Assembly: GCA_021806345.1 (NCBI GenBank)
Contig: JAJZXP010000449.1
Coordinates: forward strand, 1-8,591
DNA length: 8,591 nucleotides
Source: Thermoplasmata archaeon
Lineage (GTDB): Archaea > Thermoplasmatota > Thermoplasmata > Thermoplasmatales > Thermoplasmataceae
Direction: 5' to 3'
The translations under genes were made by a program, and so were the position numbers. Every line of letters starts with the position of its first letter. Position 1 is the stretch's first letter. The notes under the pieces were generated by a model. It searched no databases and was not told the DNA's origin. It saw only the letters and a program-made list of their open reading frames with translations. Below are positions 1 to 6,416 of the stretch, piece by piece.

Positions 1-1732
1 ACATGACATATGAATCTGTATTGCGCATTATTATTCCGTCATATTCAGGGAAGAGATAGTCATTAACGGCAGAAAATGCAGGGCTGAGAGATGAGGATGC
101 ATTCAATTTTGAAATTGCCTGATATGATGGCCCTGCTATTATATAAGGAGATGAAGAGGTTCCATGACCGCTATATGCAATCTGGGAAATCTGTGAATTA
201 TCGGTGATATAAATTGGGGTGTAAAGGCCCATTGAATAATTTCTGGACAGGGAAATAGGTGCTATGTTCAAGTGAAAACCATTTTTTAGAGATTGATCTA
301 CAATTGAAAAGTTGTCATAATAACTCAGCATAAAGTTGAAAGAATATGTTCCTGGCATAAGTGAGATGCTGAAAACACCGCCTGCAGATAAAGGCGCCAC
401 CTGAGAATCCGATGCGACAAAATTCTTTCCATTACTCACCATAAGGAAGGAAGAATCTGGATAAACGGATCCGGATACCGAGGCGAATCCTGATGAGCCA
501 CTTATGTTCCACAATCCTGTTATAAATGATGGCCCGGTATCCATGAATTCTTTCGCACCGATGAAATAGGCAGAAATACCGGATGAGGTTTCTCCCGTTG
601 CAGATCCTGAATCATATGCTGAGGGAACCGGAGCAAGATTTCCAGAACTGGTTTTATACATTAGAGTAAGGGAAGAATTCATGTTTGTAAAATCTGCAGT
701 TGAACCGCCTCCCGGACCACCAAAATCTAATTCTGCGTCAAGCGGGATCGCCCCATTATCAGAAAGTCTGTTACCACTGACCTCAAAGTGTGCAGCTTCA
801 GTTGCTGCAGTACTTCCTCCATTTGTGGAATTAAATATCACCCTATCATAAGAGCCAGTTTTTACCAGCGTTGATCCTTCTGGTGTGATACCGTTGATGC
901 TGTAATTCAAGAAAACAGCGTTGTCATTGTTCACATTTGCAGTATTCAGTATAAGAGACAATGAGAAATTCGAGTCCACATTGAAGGTCGGGCCGACTTT
1001 GTAGTAATATAACCCAGGTACTACGGTTCCAGTGTAGTTGCTGAATTCACCTCCTGTTATTACTGCGGTGGATGAGCTGAAGTTCCAGATGTTGTCAACC
1101 AGAGTGAGCTGGTGAGTCCTCGTTGAATAAAATGCGACATTCTGTATCCAGTACTGATAACCTGCCACACCAAATAATGTAACGCCAGTCAGGACAGAAT
1201 TCATCTGGATAGAGAATGTGTACGGAGAATCGCTTCCCATATAGAATTCAGAGACATTGTTGATATTGACGGTTCCATCAAAACAGGTTGTATTATACGT
1301 AAAAGGTGTGATTGAACCCGATACATTTCTTAAACCATAGGATGCAAGACCCATAGGAGCAGGCGCTGATTGATATGAAGGGCCATATGATGCCGTAAAA
1401 TTCGATGGTATATCAAAATTTGGCAGCAGCCTCGCTATTGTGGGAATGCTTTTGTTTGTTATCTTTGACGTTGTATAATTTAACATGGAATCCCAGGTTA
1501 TTCCATGTGTTAATGAATCGCCCGAAACATTCAAAGATGGCGCTTTAAGGATCAGCGAACTGTTGTTCACGGGACCCTCAGAAACAACCGTGTTATTCTG
1601 GGGGATACTTTTACATTGAAATGACGCACCTGCTTGAGCGGGAGATTGAACCTGTGTTCCAAATGAAAAGGATGTGGTCAGCATGATTATTGATAGAAGC
1701 AATGCAAGAATTATTGTCTTTGACGCTTGCAT
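1..1732 (-). CDS. Thermopsin-like secreted acid protease (peptidase family A5), C-terminus beyond window
   Basis: This is an open frame of 577 codons from ATG 1732 that runs off the left edge without a stop. Residues 1-25 form a signal peptide or membrane anchor (hydrophobic stretch about 7-24). Family hallmarks of thermopsin follow in order: APMGLASYGL near 125-134, a TPFTYNTT segment near 142-149, YWIQNVAFYS near 194-203, LVDNIWNFSS at 211-220, and the Gly-rich DAELDFGGPGGGS at 332-344. Many N-x-S/T sequons suggest an exported glycoprotein. Thermopsins are pepsin-like acid proteases of acidophilic archaea that act outside the cell. The founding enzyme precursor is about 340 residues, so this one carries a long C-terminal extension. 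Around 504-532 there is a PIYI...GTSSSPYII segment of the kind that often precedes right-handed beta-helix repeats. Start: a box A lies 25 bp upstream. Family call strong; actual activity not shown. Confidence 0.85.
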   Translation of the reverse strand, partial: MQASKTIILALLLSIIMLTTSFSFGTQVQSPAQAGASFQCKSIPQNNTVVSEGPVNNSSLILKAPSLNVSGDSLTHGITWDSMLNYTTSKITNKSIPTIARLLPNFDIPSNFTASYGPSYQSAPAPMGLASYGLRNVSGSITPFTYNTTCFDGTVNINNVSEFYMGSDSPYTFSIQMNSVLTGVTLFGVAGYQYWIQNVAFYSTRTHQLTLVDNIWNFSSSTAVITGGEFSNYTGTVVPGLYYYKVGPTFNVDSNFSLSLILNTANVNNDNAVFLNYSINGITPEGSTLVKTGSYDRVIFNSTNGGSTAATEAAHFEVSGNRLSDNGAIPLDAELDFGGPGGGSTADFTNMNSSLTLMYKTSSGNLAPVPSAYDSGSATGETSSGISAYFIGAKEFMDTGPSFITGLWNISGSSGFASVSGSVYPDSSFLMVSNGKNFVASDSQVAPLSAGGVFSISLMPGTYSFNFMLSYYDNFSIVDQSLKNGFHLNIAPISLSRNYSMGLYTPIYITDNSQISQIAYSGHGTSSSPYIIAGPSYQAISKLNASSSLSPAFSAVNDYLFPEYDGIIMRNTDSYVM

Positions 1733-1753
1733 GAATCAACATCAAATACTTGT

Positions 1754-1761
1754 TATTAAAA
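1754..1761 (-). promoter_or_regulatory. TATA box of the thermopsin-like gene
   Basis: The minus strand reads TTTTAATA here, centred about 25 bp upstream of ATG 1732. This spacing is what a leaderless archaeal transcript starting at the ATG would need. No Shine-Dalgarno sequence is visible before the ATG, which agrees. Confidence 0.55.
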
Positions 1762-1863
1762 TGTGGCTGCTTTTCTAAATCTTACATTGACATTGACATA
1801 TAATCTCTTTACATTTCGCACGCAGATAATTCCCAGAAATTTTAACCCCATTGCAGATAGAGA

Positions 1864-2193
1864 TTACATCAAAAGAGAGAAACCTTTAACCACAAGCTTT
1901 CCCCTGGAAGACAGTAATCTGACATTATCCTGTCTGCCCGCATCTATGGCCCTATATATTTCATGTGGTAAATAGATAGAAACTCCATCTCTTTCAAGAT
2001 GGAACATTTCTGCATCTTTCTCAAGAATCTCAGTAACAACAAGTTTCGTGATCATCTGACATGAATCGTCATTACACGGGCCTTTCTTAAAATCTAAATT
2101 CAGGCATACATCTTTTCCTGATATTCTTTGCAAAGCAGAGTTCTCAATTAGGATGGATCCTTTGCCAATCTTAAACAGCATATTTTTTTCCAT
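1864..2193 (-). CDS. Small cysteine protein of copper operon, CC/Se-motif (HesB-like) family candidate
   Basis: This 109-residue protein is the last gene of the copper operon; its ATG lies 5 bp after the stop of the copper ATPase, so the two are almost certainly cotranscribed. A GGAG at the very end of the ATPase gene can serve as its ribosome binding site. It has no signal peptide or membrane segment and should be cytoplasmic. Cys30, Cys40 and Cys45 flank a short predicted beta-hairpin, with a later ERDGVSIYLP stretch (67-76) and a C-terminal GKLVVKGF strand (98-105). From memory, this order of strands, a central cysteine motif and a 'DGI-x-VY' segment resembles the CC/Se-motif proteins, a HesB/IscA-like fold of unknown function. 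A metal- or thiol-related job beside the ATPase is inference from context. It could also be a family peculiar to Thermoplasmatales. Confidence 0.6.
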   Translation of the reverse strand: MEKNMLFKIGKGSILIENSALQRISGKDVCLNLDFKKGPCNDDSCQMITKLVVTEILEKDAEMFHLERDGVSIYLPHEIYRAIDAGRQDNVRLLSSRGKLVVKGFSLLM

Positions 2194-2198
2194 ATCAT

Positions 2199-4301
2199 TT
2201 AAGCTCCGCCAGGCAGATCATTCTTCATTATCTTAGTTTCCTTATTAAATAAGGTAATCCTGTTTACAGATCTTGTGATTTTCGATCTCAAGCGCAGCGA
2301 ATTCAGCACAACAGAAGTCGAGCTGAGGCCCATGGCAAGAGCTGCAAGAATTGGCAGAATTGAGAATATTGAGAGACCAAATACTGGAACCAGGAGACCT
2401 GCTGCGATCGGAATCAGTACAGAATTATATCCAATAGCCCAACCTATATTCTGCCTGATCTTTGATATGGTGTTTTTGCCCAGAATGATAGAATAGGCCA
2501 CCATGGTGAGATCGTCATTCAGCAGAATTATGTCACCGCTTTCTCTTGCTATATCGAGACCGGATCCCATTGCTATGCCTGTATCGGCGGTTTCCATAGC
2601 AGCACTGTCATTTATGCCATCACCAACAAACACAACGTATTCTCCGGATTCCTGGTATTTTGCTACGATTTGTGCCTTGTCTTCCGGCATCAGACCTGAA
2701 TGTATATCAGTTATACCAAGCATAAGACCGATTTTTCTTGCTTCAGAATCCATATCTCCCGTTATCATAGCAGTTTTGATCCCCATTTCTTTCAGTATGG
2801 AAATGGCATCATTAGCAGTATCCCTAACCTTGTAAACGAGAGATATCTGACCCGCTATCTTACCGCCTATTTCAATTGAAACAATTGACGATGATGCCCC
2901 GGAGGATCTGCTGATCCTTACATCTAGATCTGCGACCTTTCCTGAAATACCCACTCCGGGGGTTTCCGCGATATCAGTCGCATCGGGGATTTCAAGGTTA
3001 AGTTTCTGGGAATATTTGAAAATGGCCTTCGCGATCGGATGGTTTGACATCTTCTCAACTGCGGCTACCTTGGATATCATTTCTTCCAGAACAAACCCGG
3101 GTTCAGTTTTTACTTCGACTATCTGAGGATCGGCAATGGTAAGGGTTCCCGTTTTGTCGAAAAGAACAATAGTTGTCTTTGATAAACGCTCAAGAGAACC
3201 GGGGTTCTTTAATAATATACCGTTCTGTGATGATGCACTTGAGGATATAAGAAGTGTAATTGGTGCAGCAAGGCCTATTGCACATGGGCATGCTATGACA
3301 ACAACAGATACAAAGGCAAGAACAGCATACTGAAGCCCAAGAATATGTCCTGTCAGTGTCAGAAAAAAGTACCAGAATGCCCCTGCAGATATTGCAGCAG
3401 TTATAACAACTGGAATGAAAAGGGCCGAAAAAGTGTCTGCTACCCTCTGTATCTTGACCCTGCCCATGGTAGCATTCTGTATAAGCCTGTAAACATGATT
3501 GATTGTGCTGTCCTTTCCAATTTTTTCCACTATGACATAAAGGGAACCATTCAGGTTAAGAGTACCAGCAGTGACCGAATTTCCCGCTACTTTCAGAACT
3601 GGATTTTGTTCACCCGTTATGATCGATTGATCTACCTCACTAGAACCTTTTGATACATTTCCATCGGCCGGTATAACATCACCTGGTTTACAGAGCAGCA
3701 TATCACCAGTATGGATCTCGTCAATTCTTCTTTCTGAAACGGCACCATCGGACGAAACATAGTGGACATATTCCGGGATAATTTCCTTCAACTTTGAAGC
3801 GGCTGAATTCGCCTTCTCCTTTGTGAGCGTTTCAATATAGGTTCCCGTGAGGATAAGAGTAATAATGAACACAGACGCGTCGAAATAAACACTGGATCCA
3901 GGTATCGCTTTTGGGAAAAGTGTTATGAACAGAGAGAAAACAAATGCCGTGCCCGTCCCAAGTGCGATAAGCAGATCCATATTTCCCATTCTGGACCTGA
4001 TTGTATGGTATGCTCCCTCAAAGAAACCGGAGCCAGAATAGAATATTACTGGTATAGCAAGGATTAGTTCCACATAGTCTTTAAACGGCAGAGATGGAAA
4101 GAAGTATTGTATCAGCATGATCGGGATGGAAAGAGACCAGGCGATCGCAAGTTTTGTTTTCAGTGTTTTCACACCAAGTGACGGACTTGTGAATTTTTCC
4201 ATGCAGCCCTTCGAACAGAAATAGTATTTTTCGCCATCCTTGGTGATGAAAAGGTCTGATGTCTCCGGTACAAACATACCGCAGACTGGATCGGTTGGCA
4301 T
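2199..4301 (-). CDS. copA: Cu+-exporting P1B-type ATPase with N-terminal TRASH/YHS domain
   Basis: This 700-residue pump would couple ATP hydrolysis to Cu+ export across the cytoplasmic membrane. Residues 4-40 form a TRASH/YHS metal-binding domain (DPVCGM with Cys7, then YYFCSKGC with Cys29 and Cys33) in place of the usual HMA domain. About eight membrane helices follow (roughly 51-69, 76-96, 107-129, 137-158, 292-314, 323-350, 615-640, 643-668). Key motifs: TGE 229-231 (actuator), CPC 338-340 in helix 6, DKTGT with phosphorylated Asp382, the SNHP motif with His421, and GDGIND 560-565. Tyr625-Asn626 in helix 7 and MGLSS 657-661 in helix 8 complete the Cu+/Ag+ (P1B-1) signature. The ATG is 10 bp after the stop of the small TRASH gene. 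The ribosome binding site is weak, so translational coupling is likely. No key residue is missing. Confidence 0.95.
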   Translation of the reverse strand: MPTDPVCGMFVPETSDLFITKDGEKYYFCSKGCMEKFTSPSLGVKTLKTKLAIAWSLSIPIMLIQYFFPSLPFKDYVELILAIPVIFYSGSGFFEGAYHTIRSRMGNMDLLIALGTGTAFVFSLFITLFPKAIPGSSVYFDASVFIITLILTGTYIETLTKEKANSAASKLKEIIPEYVHYVSSDGAVSERRIDEIHTGDMLLCKPGDVIPADGNVSKGSSEVDQSIITGEQNPVLKVAGNSVTAGTLNLNGSLYVIVEKIGKDSTINHVYRLIQNATMGRVKIQRVADTFSALFIPVVITAAISAGAFWYFFLTLTGHILGLQYAVLAFVSVVVIACPCAIGLAAPITLLISSSASSQNGILLKNPGSLERLSKTTIVLFDKTGTLTIADPQIVEVKTEPGFVLEEMISKVAAVEKMSNHPIAKAIFKYSQKLNLEIPDATDIAETPGVGISGKVADLDVRISRSSGASSSIVSIEIGGKIAGQISLVYKVRDTANDAISILKEMGIKTAMITGDMDSEARKIGLMLGITDIHSGLMPEDKAQIVAKYQESGEYVVFVGDGINDSAAMETADTGIAMGSGLDIARESGDIILLNDDLTMVAYSIILGKNTISKIRQNIGWAIGYNSVLIPIAAGLLVPVFGLSIFSILPILAALAMGLSSTSVVLNSLRLRSKITRSVNRITLFNKETKIMKNDLPGGA

Positions 4302-4311
4302 AAATTCTGCC

Positions 4312-4452
4312 TTATCTTGAATGTTTCAATGGGTTTTTATCAAAAGTTTCCTTGCAGCCAGAGCTGCAAAAATAAAACGTTTTTCCCTGAAACTGGCTCT
4401 TGTATGGTGTGTCTTCTTTGACCTTCATTCCGCATATTTTATCGATTTGCAT
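4312..4452 (-). CDS. copM: 46-residue TRASH/YHS-domain copper-binding protein (CopM/CopZ-like metallochaperone)
   Basis: This very short gene is easily missed. It reads MQIDKICGMKVKEDTPYK at the start, FYFCSSGCKETF in the middle, and ends NPLKHSR before TAA. The whole protein is one TRASH/YHS domain: Cys7 in the CGM motif, and Cys29 and Cys33 in the YFCSSGC motif. The pattern matches the N-terminal domain of the ATPase encoded 10 bp downstream, even at the same cysteine positions (7, 29, 33), which suggests a local domain duplication. It is first in the operon and has its own well-spaced ribosome binding site. Small TRASH proteins encoded beside Cu-ATPases in Sulfolobus (copM) and Ferroplasma (copZ) are thought to be Cu chaperones or buffers. 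That role is inferred here from family and context. The protein is cytoplasmic, without a signal peptide. Confidence 0.85.
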   Translation of the reverse strand: MQIDKICGMKVKEDTPYKSQFQGKTFYFCSSGCKETFDKNPLKHSR

Positions 4453-4461
4453 AACCAATAA

Positions 4462-4467
4462 ATCACC
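4462..4467 (-). promoter_or_regulatory. Shine-Dalgarno site of the small TRASH gene
   Basis: The minus strand reads GGTGAT, complementary to the archaeal 16S rRNA 3' end, with 9 nt to ATG 4452. This supports the choice of start for the 46-codon gene. It also implies a leadered mRNA, unlike most other genes of the window. Confidence 0.7.
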
Positions 4468-4490
4468 GGTTAGCTAATAAGTCTTTATTA

Positions 4491-4533
4491 TTCACAATGT
4501 ATATATTATTGTATCTAATTTATACATTATGAA
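4491..4533. promoter_or_regulatory. Divergent copper promoter/operator: 17-bp inverted repeat with mirrored TATA boxes
   Basis: The left arm (4491-4507) and the reverse complement of the right arm (4533-4517) agree at 15 of 17 positions, on the pattern TTCA-x-AATGTATA-x-ATT, with a 9-bp spacer. Each arm contains one TATA box: TATATATT on the plus strand at 4500-4507, 25 bp before the regulator ATG, and TATAAATT on the minus strand at 4524-4517, which would start the copper-operon mRNA near 4495. The right arm also covers the regulator's start codon. A dimeric regulator bound here would cover both promoters. The likely binder is the adjacent HTH-TRASH protein (inference). Confidence 0.65.
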
Positions 4534-5056
4534 CACAAACCAGGCTGAAACAGAACAGAGAATGCTGACAATTCTCAAAAATGACTCAAGGAAAAGCATC
4601 ATAGATCTTGCGCATGAACTTAAGATTAGCAGAATCACTGCAAGGAAGGTACTGGATTCTCTTATCCAGAGCGGCAAGATAAGGAAGTTTACAATAAGCA
4701 TAGATGAGGATGAGAGAGATCTTGTTATGATTCATACCAGCAATATGGACAAGATACCTCAATCGCTCGTGGTGGAGAGTTTCGATCTTGTGGATAATAC
4801 GTTCATTGTTGTGATGTACTATGAAAACCTGCTTAAGGTCAAGGATATAGACATACTGGATCTGAAGGTGGCATTAAGCAGGACCGTCAATACAACTGCC
4901 AGAAGGATATCACATATACACTGTGATTATTGTGACGACGTGATCCAGGGGGCACCTTTAACGATCAGCTCTAAAGGAAGGATTTATTACGCATGTTGCC
5001 AGAACTGCAAGAAGGATCTGGAAAGAAGACTGGAAACTGAGAAGATAGAGGCATGA
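4529..5056 (+). CDS. copT: Copper-responsive HTH-TRASH transcriptional regulator (CopT/CopR type)
   Basis: This 175-residue protein has an N-terminal Lrp/AsnC-type winged helix-turn-helix (about residues 8-55, including the ILKNDSRKSIIDLAHELKIS region and a recognition helix near 34-49). A central linker or dimerisation part (about 55-125) follows. The C-terminal TRASH domain has Cys132-x2-Cys135 and Cys156-x3-Cys160 in the context CDYC...YYACCQNC; an extra Cys157 lies inside the second pair. This is the architecture of the Sulfolobus CopT/CopR and Ferroplasma CopY-type regulators, which control divergent copper ATPase genes. TRASH cysteines bind the metal and change DNA binding. Whether this one activates or represses cannot be read from the sequence. 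The mRNA appears leaderless, since a box A is centred 25 bp upstream and no Shine-Dalgarno is seen. The operator overlaps its own start, so autoregulation is likely. Confidence 0.88.
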   Translation: MNTNQAETEQRMLTILKNDSRKSIIDLAHELKISRITARKVLDSLIQSGKIRKFTISIDEDERDLVMIHTSNMDKIPQSLVVESFDLVDNTFIVVMYYENLLKVKDIDILDLKVALSRTVNTTARRISHIHCDYCDDVIQGAPLTISSKGRIYYACCQNCKKDLERRLETEKIEA

Positions 5057-5074
5057 TCTATTAACAGGTTTTAT

Positions 5075-5096
5075 CCAGTGAATATATTATCACTGG
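5075..5096. terminator. Short perfect hairpin between convergent genes, possible 3'-end element
   Basis: The arms CCAGTGA (5075-5081) and TCACTGG (5090-5096) pair perfectly around an 8-nt A+T loop, starting 18 bp after the regulator stop. The position between two convergent genes would suit a transcript 3' end or mRNA stabiliser. It has no oligo-T run directly after it, so a terminator role is only tentative. Confidence 0.3.
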
Positions 5097-5155
5097 GCAT
5101 GATCCACTGACGAATGTCTCATGGAAAATGTATTGCTTTCAGAAAACTATTAAGA

Positions 5156-5977
5156 TTATCCACCGTGTTTGAATGCAGGATATAATAGCATACCTCCATC
5201 CACTACCAGTGTGGTTCCTGTAACATAAGAGGACATATCACTCACAAGAAATGCAACCGCTTTGGCCACGTCTGAGGTCTCCCCCATCCTTGGCATTGCT
5301 ATCTTGGCCAGAAGATCTTTGTATGTTTCCGAGTTGCCCCATACATCCTTGTTTATGGGGGTCTTTATAGCTCCGGGAGCAAGTGCTACAACCCTGATGC
5401 CAAAATCAGATACCTCCTGTGCAAGTGTTTTAGTGAACATCGACAGACCGGCTTTTGCACTGCAATAGGCCGTATATCCAGACCATGGCAGGAATTCATG
5501 AACAGATGTGATATTAACAATAACTCCACTACCCTTCTTCTTCATCCTATTGACTGCCTCTCTTGAACAGTAGTATGGCCCGAGAAGATTGATCGATATT
5601 ACGCGCTCCCAATCTGCCGGGTTGTCTTCCCCGCATAATTCTCTTTTTCCATCGATTCCAGCATTGTTTACAAGAATGTCGACTGGTCCAAGTTGACTGT
5701 CAATGCTGTTGAAAATTGAGACCACTTCATTAAGTTTGGAAACGTCTCCTCCAAAAACCGCTGCCTTTCCACCATTTTTATTTATCTCATCAGCAAGGGC
5801 ATCAGCAGGCTGTTTTTCGGAATGATAATGGATCGCAACCTTTGCTCCAGCCTTTGCCAGGTATTTCGCTATCTCCATCCCAAGCCCGGAACTTGACCCT
5901 GTGACCAGAGCGACCTTTCCCTTTAGATCAATTGCTATTCCAGATCCGTAATTTTCAATTTTACCATCGTTAGGCAT
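5156..5977 (-). CDS. Short-chain dehydrogenase/reductase, glucose 1-dehydrogenase-like
   Basis: This 273-residue cytoplasmic SDR would oxidise a sugar or another alcohol with NAD(P)+. The Rossmann dinucleotide motif TGSSSGLG is at 26-33, GGDVS at 76-80, and NNAG at 104-107. The catalytic residues are Ser158, Tyr171 and Lys175. Three stretches recall Bacillus-type glucose 1-dehydrogenase rather than FabG: SVHEFLPW (158-165), the LAPGAIKTPIN region (199-209), and the C-terminal GGMLLYPAF (261-269). Thermoplasmatales oxidise glucose through a non-phosphorylative Entner-Doudoroff route, which such an enzyme could feed. The substrate is not proven, and Thermoplasma aldohexose dehydrogenases of the SDR class include mannose-specific ones. 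About 16 residues precede the usual DLKGKVALVTG start; the start is supported by a TATA box 26 bp upstream. The gene converges on the copper regulator and shares no operon. Confidence 0.8.
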   Translation of the reverse strand: MPNDGKIENYGSGIAIDLKGKVALVTGSSSGLGMEIAKYLAKAGAKVAIHYHSEKQPADALADEINKNGGKAAVFGGDVSKLNEVVSIFNSIDSQLGPVDILVNNAGIDGKRELCGEDNPADWERVISINLLGPYYCSREAVNRMKKKGSGVIVNITSVHEFLPWSGYTAYCSAKAGLSMFTKTLAQEVSDFGIRVVALAPGAIKTPINKDVWGNSETYKDLLAKIAMPRMGETSDVAKAVAFLVSDMSSYVTGTTLVVDGGMLLYPAFKHGG

Positions 5978-5998
5978 GATTCACAATCACGATATCGG

Positions 5999-6006
5999 AA
6001 ATATAA
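5999..6006 (-). promoter_or_regulatory. TATA box of the glucose-dehydrogenase-like gene
   Basis: The minus strand reads TTATATTT within CTAATTATATTTC, centred 25-26 bp upstream of ATG 5977. This is consistent with a leaderless mRNA starting at the annotated ATG and so supports the slightly long N-terminus. Confidence 0.5.
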
Positions 6007-6121
6007 TTAGCTGATGTGTCACTATTTTAAGATTGTCCTCCTCAATTTGATCAATCTTATTTCATCTATCACAGAGTTGTATGTCTTCAATGGACCGCAA
6101 TACGCTGGCAAAATGAAACCT

Positions 6122-6135
6122 ATGTAAAATTACAT
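6122..6135. repeat. Small perfect palindrome over the stop codon of the glycosylase-like ORF
   Basis: ATGTAA and TTACAT arms (6 bp each, 2-bp spacer) overlap the TAA stop of the minus-strand gene. The arms are A+T-rich and short, so this may be chance; a weak 3'-end element is the only role suggested by its position. Confidence 0.2.
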
Positions 6136-6411
6136 TTTCTTTAACTCCTTTATTTTTTCCCATGGTTCTATTGGGCCTTTATAGGATATAAATAAGCTGT
6201 TTGGCTGGCCACTTTCATTATTGAAGACCACTTCCAATTTGTTTTTAGATCTAAGTGTTATTTTCTTCTTTAGGAGTTGAAGCTCATAATCAAGCTGCCC
6301 CTGTGAAACAGCAATTTTTACACCTTTGTCCACAGAACTTATGACTATTTTAGATTCGTCGAACAAGAATCCACGACGATCAGCTTCTTCCTTTATGTAT
6401 TGCAGATACAT
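6130..6411 (-). CDS. C-terminal half of a pyrimidine-dimer DNA glycosylase-like protein, probable truncated remnant
   Basis: This is a 93-residue ORF whose ATG lies 5 bp after the stop of the secreted-protein gene, so they share a transcript. The helix EEADRRGFLFDESKI (8-22), the GQLDYE motif (38-43) and the end NSLF...GPIEPWEK (71-86) match, from memory, the C-terminal part of archaeal pyrimidine-dimer DNA glycosylase/endonuclease V family proteins, which are roughly twice as long. The N-terminal half is absent. That half holds the conserved start and, as in T4 endonuclease V, the catalytic N-terminus and acidic residue. Reading upstream in frame gives only Leu-Gly-Asn before a TGA stop. The family-like HPLF is changed to PNSLF. 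It is therefore either a decayed gene or a small domain reused for another role; enzymatic activity is not expected. The assignment rests on recalled family patterns. Confidence 0.5.
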   Translation of the reverse strand: MYLQYIKEEADRRGFLFDESKIVISSVDKGVKIAVSQGQLDYELQLLKKKITLRSKNKLEVVFNNESGQPNSLFISYKGPIEPWEKIKELKKM

Positions 6412-6416
6412 ATTTC

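Noticed and set aside
1779..1800. CATTGA doublet (ACATTGACATTGACATA) as a regulatory repeat
   Set aside because: Two 6-bp units in A+T-rich DNA upstream of the thermopsin box A are too little to support a site.
1763..1975. A 70-codon plus-strand frame between the thermopsin gene and the copper operon
   Set aside because: It overlaps the end of the minus-strand cysteine-protein gene, shows no family-like content and has no TATA box or ribosome binding site.
2275..3653. Several plus-strand open frames opposite the copper ATPase gene
   Set aside because: They are antisense to a gene with a complete set of P1B-ATPase motifs, have low-complexity Ser/Ile/Arg-rich translations and match no family.
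1864..4533. The copper operon as a recently acquired resistance island
   Set aside because: No transposase, integrase, tRNA or flanking repeats are seen, and codon and base use look like those of the neighbouring genes.
4492..4701. A minus-strand hydrophobic frame over the regulator's N-terminus
   Set aside because: It is antisense to the clear HTH domain and would run through the divergent promoter; the hydrophobic look comes from reading A-rich helix codons backwards.
5051..5104. Direct repeat GCATGATC at 5051-5058 and 5097-5104 as a possible attachment or insertion footprint
   Set aside because: Only 8 bp long, one copy lies in the regulator's stop region, and there is no mobile-element gene or other boundary nearby.
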